Source of the DNA: Enterococcus_D entomosocium | Lineage (GTDB): Bacteria > Bacillota > Bacilli > Lactobacillales > Enterococcaceae | Length of the DNA: 64,000 bases | Assembly (NCBI RefSeq): GCF_030441895.1 | Contig: NZ_JARJAS010000004.1 | Strand: one strand, 5' to 3' | Shown: positions 52,854 through 60,410 of the stretch, piece by piece | Position numbering within the stretch: position 1 is the first letter of the stretch | Layout: the number at the start of each line of letters is the position of its first letter | The notes under the pieces: generated by a model | What the model was told of the DNA's origin: nothing | The model's input: only the letters and a program-made list of their open reading frames with translations | The model's database searches: none | Made by a program: the position numbers and the translations under genes

Positions 52854-53066
52854 AAAAAAATAGATTCGACGATTGTGCTTTCTGGGTTTTCAAAGGTTCT
52901 TATGTCCACTTTGATCCTCAGGTAATGATGCCCATCGCCGAATCCTATTCAATTAGTAAGGAGTAACTCAAATTCCCACATCCTTTGTCTTTTATTCTAA
53001 GTTGACAACAATTCTTTTCTTGCAGAACCTGCTTCGTCTGCTTTACTGGGAATCCTTGCTCCTTAC
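52854..53066 (-). ncRNA. Unassigned structured RNA, about 213 nt, possibly CcpA-controlled
   Basis: On the reverse strand a strong promoter is followed by two structured halves. The first closes with GTAAGGAG (53066-53059) pairing CTCCTTAC (52963-52956), supported by an inner pair ATTCCCA/TGGGAAT. The second closes with TAGGATTCGGCGAT pairing ATCGTCGAATCTA and ends in seven T at 52860-52854. Inside the second half AAAG...CTTT and GGG...CCC pairings are possible. No open frame with a ribosome binding site is present. I recognise no known family: it lacks the T-box, tmRNA, RNase P and SRP hallmarks, and its ends do not pair with each other as in 6S RNA. It could be a free RNA or a terminating leader of the lipid kinase gene. 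Confidence 0.65.
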
Positions 53067-53072
53067 ACTTAT

Positions 53073-53100
53073 AGTATAGCACATTTTTCTCTTTTAGCAA
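53073..53100 (-). promoter_or_regulatory. Promoter of the 213-nt RNA
   Basis: On the reverse strand TTGCTA (53100-53095), 16 bp, then TATACT (53078-53073). The start point falls at about 53066, exactly at the first base of the GTAAGGAG stem. Confidence 0.8.
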
Positions 53101-53109
53101 TCGCTTACA
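53096..53109 (-). promoter_or_regulatory. Catabolite-responsive (cre) element over the -35
   Basis: TGTAAGCGATTGCT on the reverse strand fits the relaxed CcpA consensus TGNAANCGNWNNCW at every position and overlaps the -35 box, the classic place for repression. Confidence 0.55.
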
Positions 53110-53159
53110 TGATTTGGTTGTTGTCTTTTAGATAAATTTAAATAGTTTAAATAAAAGAT

Positions 53160-53302
53160 AAAGGAGAAAGGAGAAAATTTTGATCATCGCCGATCATGAT
53201 AAGCTCTTCTGAAGGAGTTGTAAACAAAATGAATCTGTGAGAAGGTAAGGATAGCCATGGAAAGTCCAACTAGATTCATCTTTCTTTATATGGTACATTA
53301 AA
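53160..53302 (+). other. Possible structured leader upstream of bile salt hydrolase
   Basis: AAAGGAG at 53168-53175 precedes a 10-codon frame that starts with TTG, and GGAG at about 53214 precedes ATG AAT CTG TGA. TGAATCT and AGATTCA (about 53230-53280) can pair over about 37 bases, followed by CTTTCTTTA. This looks like a leader with short frames, but the pairing is weak and nothing identifies it. Confidence 0.3.
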
Positions 53303-53392
53303 ATGATTTTAAATCATTTAATTGTATTTTTATTATTATTTATTGCTTTTTCCTTGTTAAAAAAAAGCGATAGGAGTAAATTAGAAGTGTAA
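53303..53392 (+). CDS. Possible small hydrophobic peptide (29 residues)
   Basis: ATG 53303 opens a 29-codon frame whose first 20 residues are hydrophobic (HLIVFLLLFIAFSLL) followed by a charged tail (KKSDRSKLEV), the shape of a one-helix membrane peptide. I see no ribosome binding site before it, so translation is doubtful. It ends 25 bases before the bile salt hydrolase gene. The AT-rich coding could produce such a frame by chance. Confidence 0.25.
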   Translation: MILNHLIVFLLLFIAFSLLKKSDRSKLEV

Positions 53393-53417
53393 AAAACTTA
53401 TTTTAGGAGGAAGTATT

Positions 53418-54392
53418 ATGTGTACTGCGTTAACTTATGTAACGAAAGATCATTATTTTGGCAGAAATTTTGATTATGATGTTTCTTATAAAGAAGTAGT
53501 GACCATTACTCCGAGAAATTATCCATTCAAATTTCGCAAAGTAAGTGAAATAGATCACCATTACGCAATGATTGGGATTGCTGCTGGTGTCGCTGAGTAT
53601 CCACTGTATTATGATGCGGTCAATGAAAAAGGTTTAGGTATCGCTGGATTGAATTTTCCAGAAAATGCTGTCTACAATGAATTTCAAGAAGGAAAAGAGA
53701 ATGTTACGCCTTTTGAGTTCATCCCATGGCTCTTAGGACAATGCGCTACTGTCGAAGAAGTAAAAGGGCTATTAGCCAATGTCAATCTCGTTCGGATCAA
53801 TTTTAGTGAAGATTTGCCTCTATCGCCTTTGCATTGGATGATTGCTGATAAAAAAAGTGCCATCGTTGTGGAAAGTATGAGTGATGGCCTTCATATTCAT
53901 GAAAATCCGGTGGGAGTTTTGACAAATAATCCGCCATTTGATTATCAATTGTTCAATTTGAATAACTACCGTGTGTTATCATCGAAAACTCCGGAAACTC
54001 ATTTTTCTGACAAGCTGGATTTTGATGAATATAGTCGTGGAATGGGCGGCTTAGGTCTGCCAGGAGATCTTTCTTCGATGTCTCGCTTTGTCAAAGTAGC
54101 TTTTACCCGATTAAATTCCGTTTCTGGAGAATCTGAATCCGAAAGCATTAGTCAGTTCTTCCATATTTTAGGTTCGGTTGAGCAACAAAAAGGACTTTGT
54201 GACATAGGCAATGAGCGCTATGAGTACACGATTTATTCTTCTTGCTGCAATACAGATAAAGGAATCTATTACTATCGTACGTATGAAAATAGTCAAATCG
54301 TTGCAGTTGATATGAATAAAGAAGATTTGGAAGGTAATGTACCGATTTCTTATCCATTAATTGAAGACCAACAAGTTCTTTTCAGTAACTGA
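53418..54392 (+). CDS. bsh: Conjugated bile salt hydrolase (choloylglycine hydrolase)
   Basis: A 324-residue Ntn-hydrolase. Cys2, exposed after removal of Met1, is the nucleophile; Asp19, Asn79, Asn171 and Arg223 stand at the other active-site positions, and Asn79 (LNF) is the form seen in bile salt hydrolases rather than penicillin V acylases. The sequence closely follows the E. faecalis enzyme. It splits glycine or taurine from bile salts in the gut. AGGAGGAAGTATT precedes ATG 53418. No signal peptide, so it is cytoplasmic. It is monocistronic, with a terminator after it. Confidence 0.95.
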   Translation: MCTALTYVTKDHYFGRNFDYDVSYKEVVTITPRNYPFKFRKVSEIDHHYAMIGIAAGVAEYPLYYDAVNEKGLGIAGLNFPENAVYNEFQEGKENVTPFEFIPWLLGQCATVEEVKGLLANVNLVRINFSEDLPLSPLHWMIADKKSAIVVESMSDGLHIHENPVGVLTNNPPFDYQLFNLNNYRVLSSKTPETHFSDKLDFDEYSRGMGGLGLPGDLSSMSRFVKVAFTRLNSVSGESESESISQFFHILGSVEQQKGLCDIGNERYEYTIYSSCCNTDKGIYYYRTYENSQIVAVDMNKEDLEGNVPISYPLIEDQQVLFSN

Positions 54393-54401
54393 TCCATTCT
54401 T

Positions 54402-54438
54402 AAAAAACCATCTCAAAGCTGTTTTGAGATGGTTTTTT
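54402..54438. terminator. Bidirectional terminator after bsh
   Basis: AAAAAACCATCTCAAA/TTTTGAGATGGTTTTTT with the loop GCTG serves bsh and the converging FUSC-like gene. Confidence 0.93.
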
Positions 54439-54450
54439 CCTTTTCCATTT

Positions 54451-54978
54451 TTAAAATGAATCACTCTCATTTGTTGTCGTCTTCGTCCCTGCGGTACTTT
54501 TATTCGGAAATGGAAAAAAGCGGTTCACCAATATTGCAATCGTCATGCCGATGAAACTATCAACAATCCGATTAAAAGCATACAAGTAAGATTCAGTTTG
54601 AGGGATCATAAATAAAATCGTCAATAGTGTAGCACAAGCACCAACTGTTCCCTCGGAGTAATCAAATTTGACCAATAAAGCGATCATCAACATGATCACT
54701 AAAGGGATCGCAATCATTTGTATAAAGGACGAATGTCCGAAAAAGTTAAATATCGCAATACAAAATACAGAAGCGATTGCGCCGAAGCTGTTACCGGCAA
54801 TCCGATGTTTCCCGTATTTGACGGTATTCTCATGATCTTCTCTTAATGTGAAAACAGCTGTGATCGTTGATACGACGTAGGTTTCTCGATTCAAAAGAAC
54901 ACTGATCAAAATACAGAGGAATACACTGATTCCCGTTTTTACATTTCTTAAGCCAAAGGTCAATCCAAATAAGTTCAA
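54451..54978 (-). CDS. FUSC/aromatic acid exporter family membrane protein (DUF939-like)
   Basis: A 175-residue protein with four or five membrane segments and short loops, ending in a Ser/Thr-rich hydrophilic tail. NRETYVVSTITAVFTLREDHENTVKYGKHRIAGNSFG and the late FNRIVDSFIGMTIAILVNRFFPFPN, quoted here only by their first and last parts, match the half-length FUSC/ArAE_1 group. Relatives export aromatic or other organic acids. This one lacks the large soluble domain of AaeB, so it may need a partner. The start is TTG 54978, eight bases after AAGGG; the ATG seven bases upstream is in another frame. The substrate is unknown. Confidence 0.75.
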   Translation of the reverse strand: MNLFGLTFGLRNVKTGISVFLCILISVLLNRETYVVSTITAVFTLREDHENTVKYGKHRIAGNSFGAIASVFCIAIFNFFGHSSFIQMIAIPLVIMLMIALLVKFDYSEGTVGACATLLTILFMIPQTESYLYAFNRIVDSFIGMTIAILVNRFFPFPNKSTAGTKTTTNESDSF

Positions 54979-55015
54979 TCATGACACCCTTCCAAAATAA
55001 ATTTCAACGAATTAG

Positions 55016-55024
55016 ATTATACCA
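55016..55024 (-). promoter_or_regulatory. Extended -10 promoter of the FUSC-like gene
   Basis: On the reverse strand TGG TATAAT (55024-55016), about 38 bases before the TTG start. The rest of 55025-55264 shows no gene or recognisable element. Confidence 0.6.
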
Positions 55025-55264
55025 CATTGCAGGCGGTCATTCGTTTAGATTCTCAGAAAAACGAACACTGATTTTTCTTCGTAAGTCAAGATGCACCTTC
55101 TATCAGTAGTTGAATAGCTAGTTTGATGCTAAGCATTTTTCAACTTCGAGTTTGAAATAATACAAAATGGAAAATGGCAAAAATACTGATACAAACAATC
55201 CATTTACAAAAACTTTTGTTACTTGACTTCGAATTGATTCAATGAGTAAAAGTTTGGTTTGTCA

Positions 55265-55292
55265 TTGATATACATCGATTTTTGTGTATAAT
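55265..55292 (+). promoter_or_regulatory. Promoter of queT
   Basis: TTGATA (55265-55270), 16 bp, TATAAT (55287-55292). The start point at about 55299 places the riboswitch at the very 5' end of the transcript. Confidence 0.8.
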
Positions 55293-55299
55293 AAGTACT

Positions 55300-55358
55300 T
55301 GTGCGAAGCGCACCGCGGTTCATCAACCATCCCGCGTAATCAAAACTCGGAGAAAGTA
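55300..55358 (+). promoter_or_regulatory. preQ1 riboswitch (class I-like)
   Basis: After a small hairpin GTGCG/CGCAC comes the stem CGCGG (55314-55318) with CCGCG (55332-55336), the loop TTCATCAACCATC, and an A-rich tail AATCAAAACTCGGAG. This is the order of class I preQ1 aptamers (GGUUC...ACC...stem...UAAAAAACU), where the tail re-enters the loop as a pseudoknot. The tail runs into GGAG and AGTAGGG before the start codon, so ligand binding should hide the ribosome binding site. The class II arrangement I remember from streptococci does not fit as well. Confidence 0.75.
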
Positions 55359-55366
55359 GGGATCAA

Positions 55367-55876
55367 ATGGAAAAATCAACAAATCTAACCAATCAACGTT
55401 TGCGTGTCGTCGCAGCCAATGGGATCATTATGGCACTTTATGTTGCTGTAACGGTTCTAGTCTCACCCGTTGCCTCAGGAGCGATTCAATTTAGGATATC
55501 TGAAGGATTGAATCACTTGGTCGTTTTCAACAGAAAATTGATGTGGGGTGTCGTTGGCGGGGTTGTAGTGTACAACATGTTCTTTGGAATGGGGATCTTG
55601 GATGTCGTATTCGGCGGTTTCGGAAGCTTCTTGGCTTTAGGAGCAACTGCATTGGTATATAAGAAGATTCCAAATGTTTTCGTAAGACTGGCATTTAATA
55701 CCATTGTTTTTTCATTAAGTATGTTCCTGATTGCGATTATGCTAAATATCACCTTAGCATTGCCTTTCTGGCCAACATTTGCAACAACGGCATTGAGTGA
55801 ATTTATTGTAATGACGATTACGGCACCGGTGATGTATATCATCAATCGTGCCGTTCGCTTCGATAAGCGCGTGTAA
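55367..55876 (+). CDS. queT: Queuosine precursor ECF transporter S component QueT
   Basis: A 169-residue protein with five or six membrane helices. VAANGIIMALYVAVTVLVSP and QFRISEGLNHLVVF match QueT (COG4708), the substrate-binding part of an energy-coupling-factor importer that takes up preQ1 or a related base for tRNA queuosine. It needs the shared EcfA/A'/T module encoded elsewhere. The preQ1 riboswitch upstream agrees. It is a one-gene transcript. Confidence 0.93.
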   Translation: MEKSTNLTNQRLRVVAANGIIMALYVAVTVLVSPVASGAIQFRISEGLNHLVVFNRKLMWGVVGGVVVYNMFFGMGILDVVFGGFGSFLALGATALVYKKIPNVFVRLAFNTIVFSLSMFLIAIMLNITLALPFWPTFATTALSEFIVMTITAPVMYIINRAVRFDKRV

Positions 55877-55918
55877 AAAAAGCTTGTTTTTTGCTTTGAT
55901 GGTTCTCAAAAAACAAGA

Positions 55919-55960
55919 AAAAAGATCATTCCTAAGAAATGAAGGAATGATCTTTTATTT
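55919..55960. terminator. Terminator between queT and the CBS gene
   Basis: AAAGATCATTCCT/AGGAATGATCTTT with A and T runs on both sides, usable on both strands. A second weaker pairing CTTGTTTTTT/AAAAAACAAG lies just upstream (55883-55917). Confidence 0.9.
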
Positions 55961-56598
55961 TATTCTGCTTTTAAGTCTTCGATCTCCACAACTTTGAAGT
56001 TTTTCGCTTCTAGTTGCGCCACGATCTTGTCGCATAATTCTTTTGATGTGTTTGCTGGTAAAGTGATCATCGTACGACGAATAAATTCGTCTTTACCGAT
56101 GTCGAGAGTGATACAGCTAGCGATACTGCTGTATTTTGCGATTATTTTTGAGATAACCGCTAAGTCGCCTTGTTGACCTGTTGATGCGATCGTCAACACA
56201 TAGCTTCCTTGTTCGACGCTCCATGATTGTGACAACATATTCAATAAGGAACTATGAGTCAAGATGCCGTAAAATTGATTGTTTTCATCTAGTACCGCAA
56301 TATAAGGCAATTCTTTGATTGTAAAGAAAACCTTAAAAAATGAAGAGTTGACATAAATGAACTTCGTCGCATTTTTTAGCAGATAGGTGACGGGTAAAGT
56401 CATGTCACCGCCATTTGCTTTATGGCGATAGATGTGCATTTTATAAATATTTCCTCTAAAAATCTTTCCTGATTCATCTAGGATAGGCACACAACGATAA
56501 CCAGACTCTTCTAAAATTGCCAGCGCTTCTTCTAAGGTAGCTGTTTCCTTTACCGTTGTTAAATCGCGTTTTTTGTAAACCATTGTTTTTAATAACAT
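55960..56598 (-). CDS. CBS-pair protein with C-terminal ACT-like domain
   Basis: A 212-residue soluble protein with two CBS domains (about 1-60 and 75-130: GYRCVPILDESGKIFRG, LPYIAVLDENNQFYGILTHS) and an ACT-like end (about 135-205). CBS pairs bind adenine nucleotides; small CBS proteins of Lactobacillales such as CbpB bind cyclic di-AMP, which is one possibility here but not shown. I chose ATG 56598 behind GGGAGGGAAAATT; the open frame upstream to 56637 has no site. It is a single gene. Confidence 0.82.
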   Translation of the reverse strand: MLLKTMVYKKRDLTTVKETATLEEALAILEESGYRCVPILDESGKIFRGNIYKMHIYRHKANGGDMTLPVTYLLKNATKFIYVNSSFFKVFFTIKELPYIAVLDENNQFYGILTHSSLLNMLSQSWSVEQGSYVLTIASTGQQGDLAVISKIIAKYSSIASCITLDIGKDEFIRRTMITLPANTSKELCDKIVAQLEAKNFKVVEIEDLKAE

Positions 56599-56684
56599 AA
56601 TTTTCCCTCCCAAATACCCATTTAACACCATTATCATACCACAAAATCAGCAGAAACTATATTTATACGACAGAAAATCAAAAA

Positions 56685-56713
56685 TTGACACAATCTTAAA
56701 TAAATGGTATTTT
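56685..56713 (+). promoter_or_regulatory. Promoter of rpmG-secE
   Basis: TTGACA (56685-56690), 17 bp, TATTTT (56708-56713) with an extended TGG before it. The start point is about 34 bases before rpmG. Confidence 0.75.
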
Positions 56714-56753
56714 TAGTGTTGGAAAACTTTATAAAAAGGGGGAGGACACTAAG

Positions 56754-56906
56754 ATGGCAACGAAAAAAGCTGCTTTGGCTTGTTCTGTCTGCGGATCCCG
56801 CAACTATTCAAAATCAGTCAGTGAAGGTAAAAAAGGCGAACGCCTTGAAATCAACAAATTTTGCAAGTATTGCAATCAATATACTTTGCATCGTGAAACG
56901 AAGTAA
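56754..56906 (+). CDS. rpmG: Ribosomal protein L33
   Basis: A 50-residue protein beginning MATKKAALACSVCGSRNY and ending CKYCNQYTLHRETK, with two CxxC pairs, so it is the zinc-binding form of L33. This form is replaced by a Cys-free copy under zinc shortage in other Firmicutes. GGGGGAGGACACTAAG precedes ATG 56754. It is followed after 12 bases by secE, the usual order before nusG. Confidence 0.96.
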   Translation: MATKKAALACSVCGSRNYSKSVSEGKKGERLEINKFCKYCNQYTLHRETK

Positions 56907-56918
56907 GGAGGGAATCGA

Positions 56919-57089
56919 ATGAAATTTTTGAAAAATGTTGTTGAAGAAATGAAAAACGTTTCTTGGCCATCAAAAAAACAATTACGCAAAGATACATTTG
57001 TGGTGATTCAAACAACCATTATTTTTGCATTGATGTTCTTTGTGATGGACACACTGATTCAAACGGTCTTCAATTGGATCCTAAAGTAA
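56919..57089 (+). CDS. secE: Protein translocase subunit SecE
   Basis: A 56-residue single-helix protein: FLKNVVEEMKNVSWPSKKQL is the amphipathic conserved part (with the WPS motif), followed by one membrane helix (about 27-50). It clamps SecY in the translocon. AAGGAGG precedes ATG 56919. The order rpmG-secE-nusG is conserved. Confidence 0.96.
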   Translation: MKFLKNVVEEMKNVSWPSKKQLRKDTFVVIQTTIIFALMFFVMDTLIQTVFNWILK

Positions 57090-57128
57090 CACTTCTTACT
57101 GATAGCGCTAGTCATTTATCACAAATCG

Positions 57129-57137
57129 TGCTATAAT
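57129..57137 (+). promoter_or_regulatory. Extended -10 promoter of nusG
   Basis: TGC TATAAT (57129-57137) without a good -35. The start point would be about 57144, only 6-7 bases before the terminator hairpin that precedes nusG. Confidence 0.6.
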
Positions 57138-57149
57138 CGCTTTGAGGAA

Positions 57150-57177
57150 AAACTTCGGTGCAGCTGAGGTTTTTTTA
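57150..57177 (+). terminator. Terminator between the nusG promoter and nusG
   Basis: AACTTC/GAGGTT (one wobble) extended inward by two pairs, then eight T. It may end rpmG-secE, or attenuate the short nusG leader. Confidence 0.7.
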
Positions 57178-57208
57178 TTTTACAAAAAAGATGGGGAGTC
57201 CGAAAAAA

Positions 57209-57751
57209 ATGGAATCTTTTGAAAAAAATTGGTATGTACTGCATACGTATTCTGGCTATGAAAACAAAGTAAAAGCGAACCTAGAGTCACGTGCACAAAG
57301 CATGGGGATGGGTGATTATATTTTCCGTGTCGTCGTTCCCGAAGAAGTAGAAACAGAAGAAAAAAACGGCAAAACCAAAGAAATCGTTCATAAAACATTT
57401 CCTGGCTATGTATTAGTTGAAATGGTCATGACGGATGAATCTTGGTACGTGGTTCGGAATACACCAGGAGTGACTGGTTTCGTTGGCTCTCATGGTGCAG
57501 GAAGCAAGCCAGCGCCTTTATTACAAGAAGAAATCAATTCAATTTTACGTTCGATCGGTATGAGTACTCGGACAGTTGAACTGGAAGTCGAAATTGGCGA
57601 AACCGTCAAAATCATCGAAGGTGCGTTTTCTGGTCTAGAAGGACAAGTAGCAGAAATCGATGAAGAAAAACAAAAACTAAAAGTGAACATCGATATGTTC
57701 GGTCGTGAAACCAGTACAGAACTTGATTTTGAGCAAGTAGATAAAATTTAA
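57209..57751 (+). CDS. nusG: Transcription elongation/termination factor NusG
   Basis: A 180-residue protein with the NGN domain (WYVLHTYSGYENKVKANL, FPGYVLVEMVMTDESWYVVR, NTPGVTGFVGS) and a C-terminal KOW domain (IGETVKIIEGAFSGLEGQV). It binds RNA polymerase and the ribosome. I chose ATG 57209, which gives the family start MESFEK; GGGGAG lies about 10 bases upstream. In-frame starts at 57191 and 57158 would add a tail unlike the family. Confidence 0.96.
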   Translation: MESFEKNWYVLHTYSGYENKVKANLESRAQSMGMGDYIFRVVVPEEVETEEKNGKTKEIVHKTFPGYVLVEMVMTDESWYVVRNTPGVTGFVGSHGAGSKPAPLLQEEINSILRSIGMSTRTVELEVEIGETVKIIEGAFSGLEGQVAEIDEEKQKLKVNIDMFGRETSTELDFEQVDKI

Positions 57752-57807
57752 CTGCTGGATAGACTAGCATGAACGGCTCATTTACGGTAAAATAACAGTA
57801 ATGAGAA

Positions 57808-57842
57808 TAAAGTGGACCAATTCGTTGGCCCACTTTTTTTCT
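57808..57842 (+). terminator. Terminator of nusG
   Basis: AAGTGGACCAA/TTGGCCCACTT (one A/C mismatch) with a TTCG loop, then seven T. Confidence 0.93.
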
Positions 57843-57879
57843 CAAAATGAGTAAGCGCTTTATAAGAGGAAGGGGTCTT

Positions 57880-59370
57880 ATGTCAAAATTATTTGCTTTT
57901 TTTAGAGTAAAGTTTCACAATGATTTTCATCCCCATACTAAAGGGATGATCTCTGTACATAATGGGTATAGCTTGTTGTTTCTTTTTAATTTGCTGCTGT
58001 TTTTCTTTGCCATGTTGTTTTTCGATCCAAGGGTGGCAGTCGAAGAGCTCAAGTTGATTTTATTTTCGGAAAGTCATCTTGTGACAGATTATATTGCTAT
58101 GACTTCTGTAGGGTCGGCTTTATTAAACAGCAGTTTGATGACGTTTGTAGCGATCTCGATTTGCTATCATTATCGGGTGCCGATCACAGGAGGCGCGGTG
58201 TCTGCTATCTTTATGGTGACTGGGTATGGTTTTTTTGGGAAAAATCTACTAAATTTTATCCCGATATTTTTAGGCGTCCGTCTGTATTCGTATTTTATGA
58301 ATGAACCATTGAAAAAATTTCTGTTGATTGCCTTGTATGGATCGTCGGTTTCTCCAATCGTCAGTTATTTTGCATTCAATGACTCACTACCGCCTTATTT
58401 TAGCTTGGTGATGGGGTACGGTATTGGAATTTTTACCGGTTTTTTGATGGTTCCCATGGCCTTATATTTTCAAGGACTATTTCAAAGCGTCAGTTTATAC
58501 AGTGCTGGATTCACTTCAGGAATGTTGTGTACATTAGTCGCCGCTATCTGTCGGATGTTTGGCCTAACGATTGAGCTAAGAACATTGGTGTCGCAAGAAC
58601 AGCAGCCGCGTTTGATTCTCATGATGCTGGTTTTAGGAAGTGTGTTCGTAGGCTATGGGTCGCTGATGGCAATCAAGAAAAAACGATTGAATATGCGAGC
58701 GATTTGGTCTCATAGTGGCAAAATCGAACGAGATATCTTACGTGATACCGGCGTTTATAATACGATGATCAACATGGGATTGATGACGTTTTTGCTTGTG
58801 GCATATGTCGTCAGTATTGGTGCGGTTTTAAATGGACCAGTTATCGGTGCGATCTTTTGCGTCATCGGCTTTTCTGCTTGTGGCTCTCATGTCTTTAACT
58901 CGCTGCCTTTATTGGCAGGGGTGACGATTGCCAATCTATTGAGCGTATACACCATCAACGAGACGGTTACAGTCACGTCAGCGATTTTTGCGATGATGCT
59001 CTGTGCAGTAACAAATGCCTATGGCTGGAAAGGCGGCTTGGTGGTCGGTTTTGTGCACGCCTCAATGGTACTGAATATTGATTTCTTACATGGAGGTTTG
59101 AATCTGTATAATAATGGTTTTTCTGGCGGGCTAGTCGCCATGATGATCATTCCCTTATTGGATCTCAGCAAACAGCTTTGGCAAAAATCAGCCGATCAGG
59201 CGCAAGCTACCAAGGATGAAAAACCACAAATGGACTTGAAAGCACAAGAAAGCGAGCAGCCATTGGTCCCATTGGATCAAACAGAAGGAAAACCTAAATT
59301 TTCCGAGCCTGTGAAGGTATTAAAACCCGTTGCCCAAAAGAAACACTATAGGGTAGGCGAGTGGGAGTAG
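57880..59370 (+). CDS. DUF1576 membrane protein
   Basis: A 496-residue protein with about twelve to fourteen hydrophobic segments (about 25-440) and a hydrophilic tail rich in Gln, Glu, Lys and Pro. It matches DUF1576, a family found as single copies in Firmicutes with no known function. The two halves look similar (ITGGAVSAIFMVTGYGFFG near 105, and LNGPVIGAIFCVIGFSACG near 325), suggesting an internal duplication and a transporter-like fold. AGAGGAAGGGG precedes ATG 57880; the ATG at 57847 has no site. Confidence 0.78.
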   Translation: MSKLFAFFRVKFHNDFHPHTKGMISVHNGYSLLFLFNLLLFFFAMLFFDPRVAVEELKLILFSESHLVTDYIAMTSVGSALLNSSLMTFVAISICYHYRVPITGGAVSAIFMVTGYGFFGKNLLNFIPIFLGVRLYSYFMNEPLKKFLLIALYGSSVSPIVSYFAFNDSLPPYFSLVMGYGIGIFTGFLMVPMALYFQGLFQSVSLYSAGFTSGMLCTLVAAICRMFGLTIELRTLVSQEQQPRLILMMLVLGSVFVGYGSLMAIKKKRLNMRAIWSHSGKIERDILRDTGVYNTMINMGLMTFLLVAYVVSIGAVLNGPVIGAIFCVIGFSACGSHVFNSLPLLAGVTIANLLSVYTINETVTVTSAIFAMMLCAVTNAYGWKGGLVVGFVHASMVLNIDFLHGGLNLYNNGFSGGLVAMMIIPLLDLSKQLWQKSADQAQATKDEKPQMDLKAQESEQPLVPLDQTEGKPKFSEPVKVLKPVAQKKHYRVGEWE

Positions 59371-59453
59371 AAAAACCGCCAATGTCATTTGTTACTTGTT
59401 TAACAAGCAGGGAGTACTTGTCTTTTCGTCGTTGGAAATAATGGGAAAATGAA

Positions 59454-59501
59454 AACCAACCAAGAACAAGCAACGATTGGTTGTTCTTGGTTGGTTTTTA
59501 T
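59454..59501. terminator. Bidirectional terminator between DUF1576 gene and sdaAA
   Basis: AACCAACCAAGAACAA/TTGTTCTTGGTTGGTT, a perfect 16-bp stem with an 11-base loop, flanked by T on one side and a shorter A run on the other. Confidence 0.9.
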
Positions 59502-59524
59502 TCGTGTTCATTTCTAAAAAAACA

Positions 59525-60397
59525 TCAACGATTGGCTTCTAAGATTTCTGCCTGTAGGCGTTGGGCAGTCGGCGTCATGGCTAGACCACCTTCAGCCGTT
59601 TCCTTGAAAATGCTAGGCATTTGTCGTCCTACTTGATACATCGCTAAGACCACTTCATCAGGTGGGATGACACTTTCGATTCCTGCTAATGCCATGTCGG
59701 CAGAGATAAAGGCCTGGGAAGATCCCAGGGCATTGCGCTTCACGCAGGGGACCTCGACTAAGCCCGCGACAGGGTCACAAATCAAGCCCATCATATTCTT
59801 GAGGGTGATCGCCACCGCTTGAGCCGCTTGGTGGGGGGTGCCACCTTTTGCACAAACCAAAGCCGCCGCTGCCATTGCGCTAGCAGAACCGATCTCTGCT
59901 TGACAACCGCCTTCGGCACCGGAAATCGAGGCATTGTTGGCAATCACCAGGCCAAAGGCGCCGGCTGTAAACAAAAAGTCGACTTGTTGCGCTCGAGTTA
60001 GTGCCAAACGCTCACGTACGGCCATCAATACACCAGAAACAACACCCGCACTACCGGCAGTCGGTGTTGCAAAGATCAAGCCCATTTTCGCATTGACTTC
60101 GTTGACTGCAATGGCATTTTGGACCGCTTGTAGAATGGTTTCTCCGCTTAAAAAATCACCGGCAGCAAGGTAGTCGTTCATGCGAGTCGCATCGCCGCCG
60201 GTCAATCCCGTCACCGATTTTACACCAGCGACACCTTCAGCGACTGATTGTTCCATAACAACTAAATTCTTTTCCATGATTGCAAGGATTTGTTCGCGAC
60301 TACGACCAGTATTTTCTGCTTCGATCGCAATCATCATCTCTGCAACGGAAGGATAATTTTTACTTTCTATTACTAACTCTTCTATTGTATAGAACAT
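59525..60397 (-). CDS. sdaAA: L-serine dehydratase, iron-sulfur type, alpha subunit
   Basis: A 290-residue protein with ISGAEGGCQAEIGSASAMAA and LICDPVAGLVEVPCVKRNA, the Cys residues that hold the [4Fe-4S] cluster. With the beta subunit it turns L-serine into pyruvate and ammonia in the cytoplasm. I chose ATG 60397 with AAAGGAG upstream; the longer frame to 60475 overlaps sdaAB and lacks a site. It is the second gene of the operon, 13 bases after sdaAB. The two-subunit form is the usual Gram-positive one. Confidence 0.95.
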   Translation of the reverse strand: MFYTIEELVIESKNYPSVAEMMIAIEAENTGRSREQILAIMEKNLVVMEQSVAEGVAGVKSVTGLTGGDATRMNDYLAAGDFLSGETILQAVQNAIAVNEVNAKMGLIFATPTAGSAGVVSGVLMAVRERLALTRAQQVDFLFTAGAFGLVIANNASISGAEGGCQAEIGSASAMAAAALVCAKGGTPHQAAQAVAITLKNMMGLICDPVAGLVEVPCVKRNALGSSQAFISADMALAGIESVIPPDEVVLAMYQVGRQMPSIFKETAEGGLAMTPTAQRLQAEILEANR

Positions 60398-60410
60398 GTG
60401 CTTATCTCCT

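Noticed and set aside
52854..53066. The structured RNA was considered as 6S RNA, a T-box leader, SRP RNA, tmRNA or RNase P RNA.
   Set aside because: Its two ends do not pair with each other, and the conserved sequences of those families are absent as far as I can see by eye.
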